In this document: in pieces, positions 8,584-17,166 of the stretch
Position numbering within the stretch: the stretch's first letter is position 1
How the letters are laid out: every line of letters starts with the position of its first letter
Assembly (NCBI GenBank): GCA_017792345.1
Contig: CP051228.1
Location: forward strand, 2,804,501 to 2,868,500
Source of the DNA: Mesoflavibacter sp.
GTDB taxonomy: Bacteria > Pseudomonadota > Alphaproteobacteria > UBA8366 > Aestuariispiraceae
Direction: 5' to 3'
Length of the DNA stretch: 64,000 bases
Program-made: the position numbers and the translations under genes
Notes under the pieces: model-generated
Seen by the model: only the letters and a program-made list of their open reading frames with translations
Told to the model about the DNA's origin: nothing
Database searches by the model: none

Positions 8584-9918
8584 ATGCCATACCATCAGGA
8601 TATCTCCGCCTGCTTGCGGGATCGGGTCGAACTCGGTCTGAGCGAGAGCGAACTTTCGTTTTTCCTCGACGCCCTGGATCCGGCCCTGGGCCGGTTGCGC
8701 AAGGCCTATCATGACGGCGGGATCGGCCTGCTGCGCGTGCCGGAACGCGAAGACGATTGGCCCGCCTTGAAGGAAGTCGCCGGCCGTTATCGCGCCAGCT
8801 TCAGCGATGTCGTGATTCTCGGCACCGGCGGCTCCAGTCTGGGCGGCCGCGCGCTCCACAACATGTCGAATATCGGGTTCTCGGAACGCAGCCGCGGTCC
8901 CCGTATGCACATCGTGACCAATATCGATCCATACAGTTTCGACGAATTGCTGCGCTCCTTGGATCTTTCGCGAACCGGCTTCATTGCCATTTCCAAATCC
9001 GGTGGAACGTCGGAGACCTTGCTGCAGACCTTGACCGTCCTGCCGATGCTGCTGCGGACGATCGGCCCGGAGATGACCAGCAAGGCATTCAGCGTCGTGA
9101 CGCAGAATGCCGACAGTCCTCTGCGCCGCATCGCGGGTAAGTACAATCTGCCGGTATTGGAACATGACTCCGATGTCGGGGGCCGCTATTCCGTTCTGAC
9201 CACGGTGGGGATGCTGCCATCGCTGATTGCCGGCCTGGATGCCGAGGCCGTTCGGGAAGGCGCACGCGAGATCCTGTTCCGCACGCTGGATTCGGGGCGA
9301 CCGGCAGACAGTGCGCCGGCCGTGGGCGCCGCCGTGTCCGTCGGGCTTGAACGCTATCACTCGATCAGTTGCTCCGTCATGCTGGCCTATTCCGATCGGC
9401 TAGGGTCGCTTGCCCGCTGGTATCGTCAGCTCTGGGCGGAAAGCCTGGGCAAGGAAGGCAAAGGGACGACACCGATCTATGCCGCCGGTCCGGTCGATCA
9501 GCACAGCCAGCTCCAGCTTTGGCTGGACGGGCCGCGCGACAAGATGTTCACGGTTCTGGGCGGACCGGTCGCGCCTCTGGCCAAGCCGGTGGATTGTTCC
9601 GAGATCCGCGACCCGCGCCTGGATTTTCTCGATCAGGTCACGCTGGGCGACCTGATGGAAGTCTCCCGCCAGGCCACGACGGAGACGTTGATCGGCAATG
9701 GCTGTCCGGTGCGGACCATCGATATGGACGCGATCGACGAGCGCTGCATGGGCGCGCTGATGATGCATTACATGCTGGAAACCATTCTCGCCGCCGACCT
9801 GCTTTGCGTGAACCCGTTCGACCAGCCTGCCGTGGAGCACGGCAAGACGCTGGCGCGGCGCATGCTGCTGGAGCGCAAATCGGCCGCGGCGAGCATTATT
9901 CCGGAACGGGCCGCGTAG
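8584..9918 (+). CDS. pgi: Glucose-6-phosphate isomerase
   Basis: 444-residue isomerase of fructose-6-phosphate and glucose-6-phosphate. The SIS fold is recognisable by GTGGSSLGGRALHN near residue 80 and SKSGGTSETLLQ near 139; LWAESLGKEGKGTTPIYA and GPVDQHSQLQL follow near 280-310. It is about 100 residues shorter than the E. coli enzyme, a known shorter form in several bacterial groups and not a truncation: both ends match the family pattern. GGGAG at 8574-8578 precedes the ATG. In the operon it supplies glucose-6-phosphate to the mutase, completing the pyruvate-to-UDP-glucose route apart from the shared lower gluconeogenic steps. Confidence 0.93.
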   Translation: MPYHQDISACLRDRVELGLSESELSFFLDALDPALGRLRKAYHDGGIGLLRVPEREDDWPALKEVAGRYRASFSDVVILGTGGSSLGGRALHNMSNIGFSERSRGPRMHIVTNIDPYSFDELLRSLDLSRTGFIAISKSGGTSETLLQTLTVLPMLLRTIGPEMTSKAFSVVTQNADSPLRRIAGKYNLPVLEHDSDVGGRYSVLTTVGMLPSLIAGLDAEAVREGAREILFRTLDSGRPADSAPAVGAAVSVGLERYHSISCSVMLAYSDRLGSLARWYRQLWAESLGKEGKGTTPIYAAGPVDQHSQLQLWLDGPRDKMFTVLGGPVAPLAKPVDCSEIRDPRLDFLDQVTLGDLMEVSRQATTETLIGNGCPVRTIDMDAIDERCMGALMMHYMLETILAADLLCVNPFDQPAVEHGKTLARRMLLERKSAAASIIPERAA

Positions 9919-9954
9919 CTACTACCCTCCGCTCCTCCCAGGCCCGTTTCGGTA

Positions 9955-9988
9955 CCGGCACGTCGCAGCTTCGGCTGCGGCGTGCCGG
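9955..9988 (+). terminator. 15-bp hairpin with UUCG tetraloop after pgi
   Basis: Arms 9955-9969 and 9974-9988 pair over 15 bases with a single G-U wobble and enclose TTCG closed by C-G, an exceptionally stable RNA loop. It lies 36 bases after the pgi stop. No T-run follows (CCTTGAATTCT), so it may be a processing or 3'-end stabilising hairpin rather than a classic intrinsic terminator. A GTG at 9982 that would open the next frame is buried in it. Confidence 0.6.
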
Positions 9989-10026
9989 GCCTTGAATTCT
10001 CCTCTCAGCACATGCATGTCAGAGAG

Positions 10027-10644
10027 ATGCGACACAAACAAATCATAGCGATATCAATCGCCTTAGCCCTGATAGCGGCGCTCGCCGGTTGCACCGACTT
10101 GCGTCAAACGGAACCCGATCGGACGGCGAACGAGCAACTGCTGATTTCGACCGCTGCCGACAAGGCGATCGCGCAGATCGACTTCGGCGGATTGCGCGAA
10201 CAGTCGGTCTTTCTCGAGACGGAGTATCTGGAAAGCTACGACAAGGCCTATGTGATCGGGACATTTCGGGCCCGGATCGCGCAGCAGGGCGGCCATCTCG
10301 CGGCCGACCGGAAGAAGGCGGAGTATATTGTCGAAATCCGGTCCGGTGCTCTCTCGATAAACCGCGAACTGTTCTATATCGGGGTCGGCGGATTCGAGGT
10401 CCCGATCCCCCTGTCCGAGGCCGTCGAACTGCCCTTGGCCACGCTGTACGAAGATTTTGACCGGACCGCGATCGCCAAATTCGCGGCTGTGACGCTGGCG
10501 GCGGAGGATGGCCGCATGATCCAGAGCGTCGGACCGGTCTATGGTCTGGCCTGGATGGACGAGGATTCCGTCCTGGGAATAGGCTGGGACACGTCGAATA
10601 CTCTGCCCAAAACCCTGCAGGACAATCCCCGCCCCGCAGAATAG
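10027..10644 (+). CDS. Predicted lipoprotein of unknown function
   Basis: 205 residues. A short basic N-terminus, a hydrophobic stretch and the lipobox LAGC (Cys about residue 21) predict lipidation and export. The mature part has no motif I recognise. It contains AEYIVEIRSGALSINREL and a segment FYIGVGGFEVPIPLSE, suggesting a small beta-rich domain; some similar lipoproteins are grouped in uncharacterised DUF families. In-frame starts at 9982 (GTG inside the hairpin) and 10012 are possible, but ATG 10027 gives the best signal peptide. It sits alone after the pgi hairpin and before a bidirectional terminator, so it may be expressed with the sugar operon by read-through. Function unknown. Confidence 0.75.
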   Translation: MRHKQIIAISIALALIAALAGCTDLRQTEPDRTANEQLLISTAADKAIAQIDFGGLREQSVFLETEYLESYDKAYVIGTFRARIAQQGGHLAADRKKAEYIVEIRSGALSINRELFYIGVGGFEVPIPLSEAVELPLATLYEDFDRTAIAKFAAVTLAAEDGRMIQSVGPVYGLAWMDEDSVLGIGWDTSNTLPKTLQDNPRPAE

Positions 10645-10710
10645 GGCCTTGATAAACCGGAATGGGCCGGCGTTATTCCGGAACGGCTTCCCGACGTTAA
10701 AGGTTCAGAC

Positions 10711-10740
10711 AAAAAAAGACCGCGCCTTGGCGCGGTCTTC
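10711..10740 (-). terminator. Bidirectional intrinsic terminator
   Basis: AGACCGCGCC (10717-10726) pairs perfectly with GGCGCGGTCT (10729-10738). On the minus strand the stem is followed by seven T (complement of A 10711-10717), a classic terminator for the aldehyde dehydrogenase gene. On the plus strand it lies 72 bases after the lipoprotein with a short TC-rich tail, so it can serve both convergent genes. Confidence 0.88.
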
Positions 10741-10861
10741 TGAGTTTGTGCACAGTTGGGCAAGTGTGCGGAGGTAAGAGGGTGTGTCTCTTGAGCGGAA
10801 AGCGGCGGATGGGGCGGTTCTTCAGCGTTTCCCTCGTTCCAAAGCCGCTACGTTAGAGCGA

Positions 10862-12349
10862 TCAGCCTAGTTTGAATGGATCTCGGACCGCGCCCGACAG
10901 TTCGACGAATACCGATTTCGTCTCGGTGAACTCCCGGATCGAGTCGACGCCGTTTTCACGTCCGATCCCGCTCTCCTTGAAACCGCCAAAGGGCGCGGCG
11001 AAGGAAACGACGCGATAGGCATTGATCCAGACCGTACCTGCGCGAAGCTGATGCGCAACACGGTGGGCACGATGGATGTTCTGGGACCAAACGGCGGCCG
11101 CGAGTCCAAAGCGCGTGTCGTTCGCAATCGCCACGGCTTCCTGTTCGTCCTCAAACGGGATCACCGCAAGGATCGGACCGAACACTTCTTCCGTGGCGAT
11201 CCGCATGCCGTTATGGACATTCGTGAAGACCGTCGGTTGAACGAAGTTACCGCCGAGATCCGGATCCACTTGGCCCCCGCATGCCAGCGTGGCTCCTTCC
11301 TCCTTGGCGACCTTGATGTATTCCAGGACCTTCTGGAGCTGCGGCGCGTTGGCAATCGGCCCCATTTCCGTTTCGTTTGCCATCGGGTTGCCCAGCCGGA
11401 TCTCCCGCGTCTTTTTGACGAGAAGGTCGACGACTTTGTCGTAGACGCTTTTTTCCACCAGCAGTCTGGACCCTGCCATACAGGTCTGGCCGGTCGCCCC
11501 GAAGATACCGGCGATGGCCCCGTTTACGGCAACTTCGATATCGGCATCCCCAAAGACGATGTTCGGCGATTTGCCGCCGAGCTCCAGCGAAACACGGGTC
11601 AGATTGCCGGCGGCCGACGCCGCGATGCGCTTGCCGGTCGATGTCGCGCCGGTGAAGGCGATCTTGTCGACGTCCGGATGGTCTACCAGCTTTGCGCCCA
11701 TCGCGCCCTGGCCGGTGATGACGTTGAAGACACCCGGTGGGAAACCTGCTTCTTCAATCCGCTTCGCCAGTTCCAGGGTCGATACGGATGTGAATTCCGA
11801 CGGCTTCACGACAAATGTGCATCCCGCCGCGAGGCCCGGCGCCAGTTTGAAGACAAGCAGCAGGACGGGCGAGTTCCAGGGCGTGATCGCGCCGACGACG
11901 CCGAGCGGCTCGCGCCGCGTGTAGATGAAGAAATTCGGCCGATCGGAAGGGATCGTGTCGCCTTGGAGTTTGTCGGCCATGCCGGCGAAATAATAGAACC
12001 ATTCCGGCAGATACTGCCACTGACCGAGCATTTCCCGGTACAGTTTGCCGTTGTCCCTGCTTTCGCATGCCGCGAGTTCCGCGGCATCCCGTGCGATGAT
12101 ATCACCCAGCTTGCGCAGCAGACGGCCCCGTTCGGTCGCGGTCATACGTCCCCATGGGCCGGTATCGAAGGCGGCACGGGCGGCGGCCACCGCCGCATTC
12201 ACGTCATCCTCATTTCCGTCGGGCACGGTCGCCCACGGTTTGCCGGTGAACGGGTCTTCGCTTTCCATCGTCCGGCCGGATGCGCTCGGCATTTCCTTGC
12301 CGTCTATGTACAAACCGTATTCGGCAATGGAGTCGACTGAGTCCAACAT
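10862..12349 (-). CDS. NAD(P)-dependent aldehyde dehydrogenase
   Basis: 495-residue cytoplasmic enzyme oxidising an aldehyde to its acid. The catalytic Cys is in GATGQTCMAGSR, the general-base Glu in LELGGKSPN and the cofactor-binding region in FTGATSTGKRI. Length is standard for the superfamily. The frame continues 33 codons upstream, but ATG 12349 is preceded by GAGGAGG and starts the normal N-terminus (MLDSVDS), so the longer form is rejected. It is divergent from the hydrolase/molybdenum-hydroxylase operon and is probably part of the same catabolic pathway, taking the aldehyde made by the GMC oxidoreductase or oxygenase. Substrate unknown. The closest general type is the betaine-aldehyde/aromatic-aldehyde branch, stated with low certainty. 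Confidence 0.92.
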   Translation of the reverse strand: MLDSVDSIAEYGLYIDGKEMPSASGRTMESEDPFTGKPWATVPDGNEDDVNAAVAAARAAFDTGPWGRMTATERGRLLRKLGDIIARDAAELAACESRDNGKLYREMLGQWQYLPEWFYYFAGMADKLQGDTIPSDRPNFFIYTRREPLGVVGAITPWNSPVLLLVFKLAPGLAAGCTFVVKPSEFTSVSTLELAKRIEEAGFPPGVFNVITGQGAMGAKLVDHPDVDKIAFTGATSTGKRIAASAAGNLTRVSLELGGKSPNIVFGDADIEVAVNGAIAGIFGATGQTCMAGSRLLVEKSVYDKVVDLLVKKTREIRLGNPMANETEMGPIANAPQLQKVLEYIKVAKEEGATLACGGQVDPDLGGNFVQPTVFTNVHNGMRIATEEVFGPILAVIPFEDEQEAVAIANDTRFGLAAAVWSQNIHRAHRVAHQLRAGTVWINAYRVVSFAAPFGGFKESGIGRENGVDSIREFTETKSVFVELSGAVRDPFKLG

Positions 12350-12729
12350 TGTAATCCTCCTCGGAAACCAAACGCTGCGGGTCCAAATTCCGAATTCGGG
12401 CCGCGCTTGGACAGGGACGCGCAATGGTTGGCGTCTCCCCACATTCATTTATGCCCTCAATGTGAAAGCAGGCTCGATCCCGGACAAATGATGAATTTAT
12501 GTTGCTTCCCATAGAAAAATTCAGGGCCTGAAGCCGGACTAAGTGGTGGTTCCTAAATCTGTACTTGGTGCGCACTTCAGGCCGATCCCCGGCGTCTGGG
12601 CGCCGCGCAATGTCCACGAATTTTCTTTGGGGGGCCCGGAAAAATTCTTTCGTTTGCTCCTGTCTTGGAAAGTTTGGAACTTTTCGCTTCAGAAATTCCG
12701 GCATGCAAATTTTCAATGAGGAGGAGCGC
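12350..12729. other. 380-base divergent intergenic region
   Basis: Control region between the aldehyde dehydrogenase and the hydrolase operon. It holds a 13-base palindrome TTCAGGGCCTGAA at 12520-12532 and a second half-site CTTCAGGCC at 12575-12583, described separately. Several AT-rich patches (12510-12520, 12640-12650, 12700-12716) could carry promoters, but I see no strong -35/-10 pair. No open frame here has a ribosome site. Confidence 0.6.
12520..12583. promoter_or_regulatory. Repeated TTCAGG operator-like sites
   Basis: TTCAGG-G-CCTGAA is a perfect inverted repeat at 12520-12532. Its right half, GGCCTGAAG (12525-12533), is repeated inverted as CTTCAGGCC at 12575-12583. The layout suggests a dimeric regulator bound at two sites in the divergent promoter. 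The regulator is unknown; the LysR at 17703-18602 is one candidate. Confidence 0.4.
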
Positions 12730-13593
12730 GTGCAGAACGAAAAGGCGGCCGCACCGATCGATAGTGCCGCATGGGAACTTCCTAACGCATCCGTCAGAAA
12801 CGTCCGCGCGCGCGACGGCGGATTGATCGAATTCGTCCATGCCCCGAGCGCCGGTGCGCCGCGCATGGTCTTGGTGCATTCGCTGGCAATGACGCACAAA
12901 TTCTGGGTTCCGGTCATCCGTGAACTGGCAGGAAAGGTCGATGTGATCGCGCTTGACTGCCGCGGGCACGGCGCATCGGAAAAGAACCCGGGGCCCTACA
13001 GTTTGGAACGCTTCGCGGACGACGTGGCCGATATCATGGGCGCCCTGGATTGGACGTCGGCCCTGGTCGCCGGCGCGTCGATGGGCGGTGCTGTCGCCCT
13101 GCAGTTTGCTGCCCGGTATCCGGACAGGACATCAGCGCTCGGGCTGATCGATACGACGGCCTGGTATGGGCAGACCGCCCCCCAGGATTGGTCGAAGCGC
13201 GCCGAAGCCGCGGCGTCGAAGGGCTTACACAGCCTGACCGATTTTCAGCAGAGCCGATGGTTCTCCGACCGCTTCCGGCAAGACAATCCGGAGATCGTCC
13301 GGTTCTGTGTCGACACATTCGTCGCCAACGACCTCGATGCGTACGCCGCGACATGCAACATGCTTGGCGGCTTCGATCTCCGGCATTGCCTCAAGGATCT
13401 GGCTATGCCGACCGCCGTGATCGTCGGTGAGGAAGACTACGCGACCCCCGTCGCGATGGCCGAAGAGCTCCATAAAGGCGTTCGTGGGTCGACCTTGGAA
13501 GTCATTCGCGAAGGCCGGCATCTGACGCCGCTTGAGCATCCGGCGCTTATTGCCGACAGGCTGTATTCACTCGCCCGAAAGACATCGTCATGA
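12730..13593 (+). CDS. Alpha/beta hydrolase (3-oxoadipate enol-lactonase-like)
   Basis: 287-residue alpha/beta-fold hydrolase. The oxyanion-side motif is LVHSLAMTHKFW, the nucleophile elbow is GASMGG, the acid is probably the Asp in GEEDYATP and the catalytic His is in REGRHLTPLEHP. CRGHGASEKNPGPYSLERFADD is the pattern of PcaD-like enol-lactonases and related C-C or ester hydrolases. A GTG at 12730 follows GAGGAGGAG with 3-6 base spacing; the frame extends far upstream without a better start. Its stop overlaps the coxG-like start (ATGA), so it is the first gene of the hydroxylase operon. Ring-cleavage or lactone hydrolysis is a reasonable guess, not a demonstrated role. Confidence 0.88.
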   Translation: MQNEKAAAPIDSAAWELPNASVRNVRARDGGLIEFVHAPSAGAPRMVLVHSLAMTHKFWVPVIRELAGKVDVIALDCRGHGASEKNPGPYSLERFADDVADIMGALDWTSALVAGASMGGAVALQFAARYPDRTSALGLIDTTAWYGQTAPQDWSKRAEAAASKGLHSLTDFQQSRWFSDRFRQDNPEIVRFCVDTFVANDLDAYAATCNMLGGFDLRHCLKDLAMPTAVIVGEEDYATPVAMAEELHKGVRGSTLEVIREGRHLTPLEHPALIADRLYSLARKTSS

Positions 13594-14048
13594 TTTTTAC
13601 CGGAAGTATAAAAGTTCCGGCCCCGCGTGCGGCCGTGTTCGAGAAGCTCAACGATCCTCAGTTCTTCGCGTCTTGCGTAAGCGGTGTCGAAAATCTCGAG
13701 GAACTGAGCCCGACCCATTACAAGGCGGAACTCGCGACTCGCATTGCCTATATCCGCTTTCGGTTCGAAATCTCCGTTGAGATCATCGAGCAAGTAGCGC
13801 CGGAACGTGTCGTCGCAAAGGCCGAAGGAAAGCCGATCGGGGCGGTGGGGCGTCTGTCGTCGGTTTCCTCCGTGACGTTGAGCGATGTCGATGGCGGGAC
13901 GGAAGCCACCTACGAAATCGATCTTTCCCTGGCCGGAAAGCTCGGCTCCATCGGTCAGCCGGTCCTGAAATCGAAAGCGCGGGAGATGGAAAGGGAATTC
14001 TCAGCAAATCTCATCGCCGCCTTCGCTCAAGAGGAGGCAACGGTATGA
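13590..14048 (+). CDS. CoxG-family SRPBCC protein
   Basis: 152-residue START/SRPBCC-fold protein of the carbon monoxide dehydrogenase subunit G family. Typical features are the N-terminal FTGSIKVPAPRAAVFEKLNDP, the central VSGVENLEEL and a C-terminal amphipathic helix (about 125-150). In CO oxidisers CoxG anchors or helps mature the molybdenum enzyme at the membrane. Many non-CO molybdenum hydroxylase operons carry it too, which fits here because the large subunit lacks the CO-type active-site loop. It overlaps both neighbours by four bases, so translation is probably coupled. Confidence 0.86.
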   Translation: MIFTGSIKVPAPRAAVFEKLNDPQFFASCVSGVENLEELSPTHYKAELATRIAYIRFRFEISVEIIEQVAPERVVAKAEGKPIGAVGRLSSVSSVTLSDVDGGTEATYEIDLSLAGKLGSIGQPVLKSKAREMEREFSANLIAAFAQEEATV

Positions 14049-14896
14049 GCTTTGAGTTGATATCACCGAACACGCTCCGGGACGCACTCGACCTATTGGA
14101 TGTCGATGATCCGTCGATCCGTCCCTTCTCAGGTGGAACCGCGTTGAGGCTGATGATGAAGTCCGGCGTGTTCAGCCCGTCGAAACTCGTCGTTCTGCGC
14201 GGCATCCCGGATTTGTCCGGGATCGAAATCTCCGATGATGGAAGCCTCACGATCGGGGCTCTCTCGACCCTTGCAGAAGTCGAGACGTCGGCTCTGGTGG
14301 CGCGACAGGTGCCGGTCCTTGCCGGCGCGTTGAAGCATCTTTCCAACCGGCGTGTCCGTAATGTCGCCCGTATCGGCGGCGCCATTGCCCATGGCGATCC
14401 CCATATGGATCTGCCGCCATTGCTGTCGGCATTGAATGCCGAAGTGATCGTGGAATCGCGCAACGGCCGGCGGCATATCGCGGTGGAAGATCTGGTGATC
14501 GGCTATTACGAAACCTTGCTGGAACCTGATGAACTGATCGTTGCGCTGCGGATTCCGGCGCAGGACGATTGGCATAGCGCCTATCGCAAAGTGACCGCCC
14601 GCTCCGCCGATGATTGGCCCGCGCTGGGCGTCGCGACCTCCATCTCCCACGAAGGCAAAGAAATTCGGGACATCCGATTGGTGGTTGGTGCGGCAACGGA
14701 GCGGCCAACCCGGTTGGACATTTCGGAAGGCGTGTTGCGATCGGAGGGTGTTGCGGGTCTGCCGCGCGCGGTAGAGGCCGCCATGGAGTCCGTCGAAGTC
14801 ATGGATGACTCGCATGGCTCCGCGACGTGGAAGAAGGCCCTGCTCGGTGTCGAACTGCGACGCTCGGTCGAGGAAATTTTGGGAAGAAACGCATAA
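14045..14896 (+). CDS. Molybdenum hydroxylase FAD-binding subunit (CoxM-like)
   Basis: 283 residues, the medium subunit that passes electrons from the 2Fe-2S clusters to the final acceptor through FAD. The FAD-binding N-terminal region has FSGGTALRLMMKSG near 30, followed by RNVARIGGAIAHGDPHMDLPP near 100-120, the pair of loops typical of xanthine dehydrogenase-family flavin subunits. The C-terminal half (about 175-280) is the CO dehydrogenase flavoprotein C-terminal domain. It overlaps coxG by four bases and the large subunit by one base, so the three subunits would be made together. Confidence 0.92.
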   Translation: MSFELISPNTLRDALDLLDVDDPSIRPFSGGTALRLMMKSGVFSPSKLVVLRGIPDLSGIEISDDGSLTIGALSTLAEVETSALVARQVPVLAGALKHLSNRRVRNVARIGGAIAHGDPHMDLPPLLSALNAEVIVESRNGRRHIAVEDLVIGYYETLLEPDELIVALRIPAQDDWHSAYRKVTARSADDWPALGVATSISHEGKEIRDIRLVVGAATERPTRLDISEGVLRSEGVAGLPRAVEAAMESVEVMDDSHGSATWKKALLGVELRRSVEEILGRNA

Positions 14897-17166
14897 TGGG
14901 CGACAAGACAATGACAACAACTGAGGTAGGGCGGTCCCTTCCGCGTCTCGAAGCTCGTCAGAAAGTGACCGGTCGCGCCAACTACACGCACAATCTAAAA
15001 CTGCCGGGCATGGTGCATGCCAAGGTGTTCCGCAGCACGGTGCCGCATGGGAAGATCCTGTCGATAGACACGGCCGAAGCCGCATCCTATCCAGGGGTCG
15101 CGGCTGTGGTTACGGGGAAGGACATTCTGGATGTCGTCCCTGAGCCGTATTATGGGCCCGCCTTTCACGATCAACCGATATTGGCCCTGAACAAAGTTCG
15201 CTATGTTGGGGAGCCGGTTGCCGTTGTTCTGGCGGACGATCCCAGGATTGCCGCGGAAGCGGTGGAGTTGATCGACGCCGTCTATGAAGAGCTTCCGGCG
15301 GTCTATGACGAAACCGAAGCGATGACATCCGATGCCGTCGTCCATGACGAACTGAAACCGGCAGGAACTTTCCCCGACCTCAAGCATCTGAACGGGCGGA
15401 AAGACACGAATATTGCGCTCGACTTTCATCTGAAACAGGGACACGCGGATGCGGCCTTTGCCTCTGCGGCGCATGTCTTCGCGCATTCCTTTCAGACGCA
15501 ACAGACGATGCACACGCCGATGGAGCCGATCATATCCCTCGCGGAACCGTCCGGGGACAGGCTGATCATACATACGGCGTCCCAAAGCCCTTCCTTCGTC
15601 CGTTCCGAGGTCGCGCGGCTGCTGGGATGGTCCGAAAACCGGGTTCAGGTGAAAGTCGGCCACCTTGGGGGCGGTTTCGGCGCAAAGCTTTATATCAAGC
15701 TGGAAGCGTTGGTCGCTGCATTGGCCCTGTTGTGCCGCCGTCCAGTACGCCTGTCGCTTTCGATGGAAGAGCAGTTCTATACGATTTCGAAACATGCCAG
15801 CACGTTCCACATCAAAAGTGCGGTCGACAAGGACGGACGCATTACCGCCCGCAAATGCGAGGTGCTTTGGAATGGCGGCGCCTATGCGGATATCGGGCCG
15901 CGCGTGACCCAGAAGTCGGGATTCACTGCAACGGGTCCGTATGACATCGCAGCCGCCGATATCGACAGCTACGCGCTCTATACGAACCGACCCCCGGCCG
16001 GGGCGCTGCGGGGCTTCGGTATCCCGCAACTGGTTTGGGCCTATGAAAGTCATACCGACCTGATCGCCCGGGAACTGGGAATGGATCCGGTAGAGTTCAG
16101 ACGCCGAAACATCCTGAAGGACGGGCGACCGCATGTGACCGGAACCGTCATGAAGGATGCCGCGATTGATGCCGTTCTTGAGACGCTGGCGGAGCGGATG
16201 CGCTGGAGCGAGCCGTTCGACCGGGGCGAAGGCACGGTGAAACGCGGGCGGGGCGTCGCGATTGGCTTCAAAGCATGCGTGTCCCCGACGACATCCGTAG
16301 CCACTGTGACCGTCGCGGCGGACGGCAGTGTCACGCTGCATCATGCCACGGTCGATATGGGGCAGGGGTCGGATACGGCGATGGCGCAGATCGTCGCCGA
16401 GGTCCTGGGCGTCAGAACCGAGGAAATCCGCGTGGTCGACCCGGATACGGATGTGACGCCATATGACATGGCCACCCTAGGGTCCCGGTCCACCTTCCAT
16501 ATGGGCAATGCCGTCCGCAAGGCCGCCGAACATGCGCGAACGCAACTGGATGACATGGCAAAAAGCCTTGGCATGGCCGAAACCGCCGCCGGACGGGTGA
16601 AGGAAGTTTTCCGCCGTACTTATGGGATGCAGGCAGGCACGGTTGTCGGGGTCGGGACCTATATCCCGGAATATGTGTCGCCGAATGAAGACGGCCTTTC
16701 GGACAACGTCACCCCCTTCTGGATGATTGGGGGTACGGGGGTCGAGGTCGAAGTCGATACCGAAACCGGCCGAACGAAACTGTTGAAGATGGTGAACGCC
16801 GCCGATCTCGGTACGGCGCTGAATCCCAGGATCGTCGAAACACAATTGTCCGGCGCTGCAATCATGCAGCTGGGTTTCACGGTTTCCGAAGAAATGATTC
16901 TGGATGGCGGCCAGGTCACGAACGCATCCCTGGCGGATTACAAGATCCCCGGGATCAAGGACATCCCGCCAGTCATAGAGAACTGCATTGTCGATGCCCA
17001 TACGGAAACCGGCCCGTTCGGAGCCAAAGGTGTCGGTGAAAGCGCGACATTCGGCGTATCACCCGCCGTCGCGGAAGCCATTCAGGATGCATGCGGAGTT
17101 CGATTGACCCGGTTGCCGATGACGGCCGAAGCGATCTTTCACGCGCTGCATGGAGACAAGAAATGA
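14896..17166 (+). CDS. Molybdopterin-binding large subunit, xanthine dehydrogenase family
   Basis: 756-residue catalytic subunit holding the Mo-cytosine dinucleotide site, which hydroxylates a C-H bond using water. Recognised motifs are GHLGGGFGAK near 255, PPAGALRGFGIPQ near 365, DMGQGSDTAMAQI near 485 and the catalytic Glu in GAKGVGES near 711. The CO dehydrogenase signature AYRCSFR is absent; ALRG occupies that place, so this is a hydroxylase of an organic substrate (aromatic acid, heterocycle or aldehyde), not an aerobic CO dehydrogenase. The ORF extends upstream inside coxM, but ATG 14896 begins the conserved GRSLPRLEARQKVTG region and follows GGGAAG. The exact substrate is not readable from sequence. 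Confidence 0.92.
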   Translation: MGDKTMTTTEVGRSLPRLEARQKVTGRANYTHNLKLPGMVHAKVFRSTVPHGKILSIDTAEAASYPGVAAVVTGKDILDVVPEPYYGPAFHDQPILALNKVRYVGEPVAVVLADDPRIAAEAVELIDAVYEELPAVYDETEAMTSDAVVHDELKPAGTFPDLKHLNGRKDTNIALDFHLKQGHADAAFASAAHVFAHSFQTQQTMHTPMEPIISLAEPSGDRLIIHTASQSPSFVRSEVARLLGWSENRVQVKVGHLGGGFGAKLYIKLEALVAALALLCRRPVRLSLSMEEQFYTISKHASTFHIKSAVDKDGRITARKCEVLWNGGAYADIGPRVTQKSGFTATGPYDIAAADIDSYALYTNRPPAGALRGFGIPQLVWAYESHTDLIARELGMDPVEFRRRNILKDGRPHVTGTVMKDAAIDAVLETLAERMRWSEPFDRGEGTVKRGRGVAIGFKACVSPTTSVATVTVAADGSVTLHHATVDMGQGSDTAMAQIVAEVLGVRTEEIRVVDPDTDVTPYDMATLGSRSTFHMGNAVRKAAEHARTQLDDMAKSLGMAETAAGRVKEVFRRTYGMQAGTVVGVGTYIPEYVSPNEDGLSDNVTPFWMIGGTGVEVEVDTETGRTKLLKMVNAADLGTALNPRIVETQLSGAAIMQLGFTVSEEMILDGGQVTNASLADYKIPGIKDIPPVIENCIVDAHTETGPFGAKGVGESATFGVSPAVAEAIQDACGVRLTRLPMTAEAIFHALHGDKK

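Noticed and set aside
12706-12716. AATTTTCAATG repeated before the hydrolase gene and near 24967
   Set aside because: An 11-base match in AT-rich leaders is within chance, and its position relative to the starts differs.
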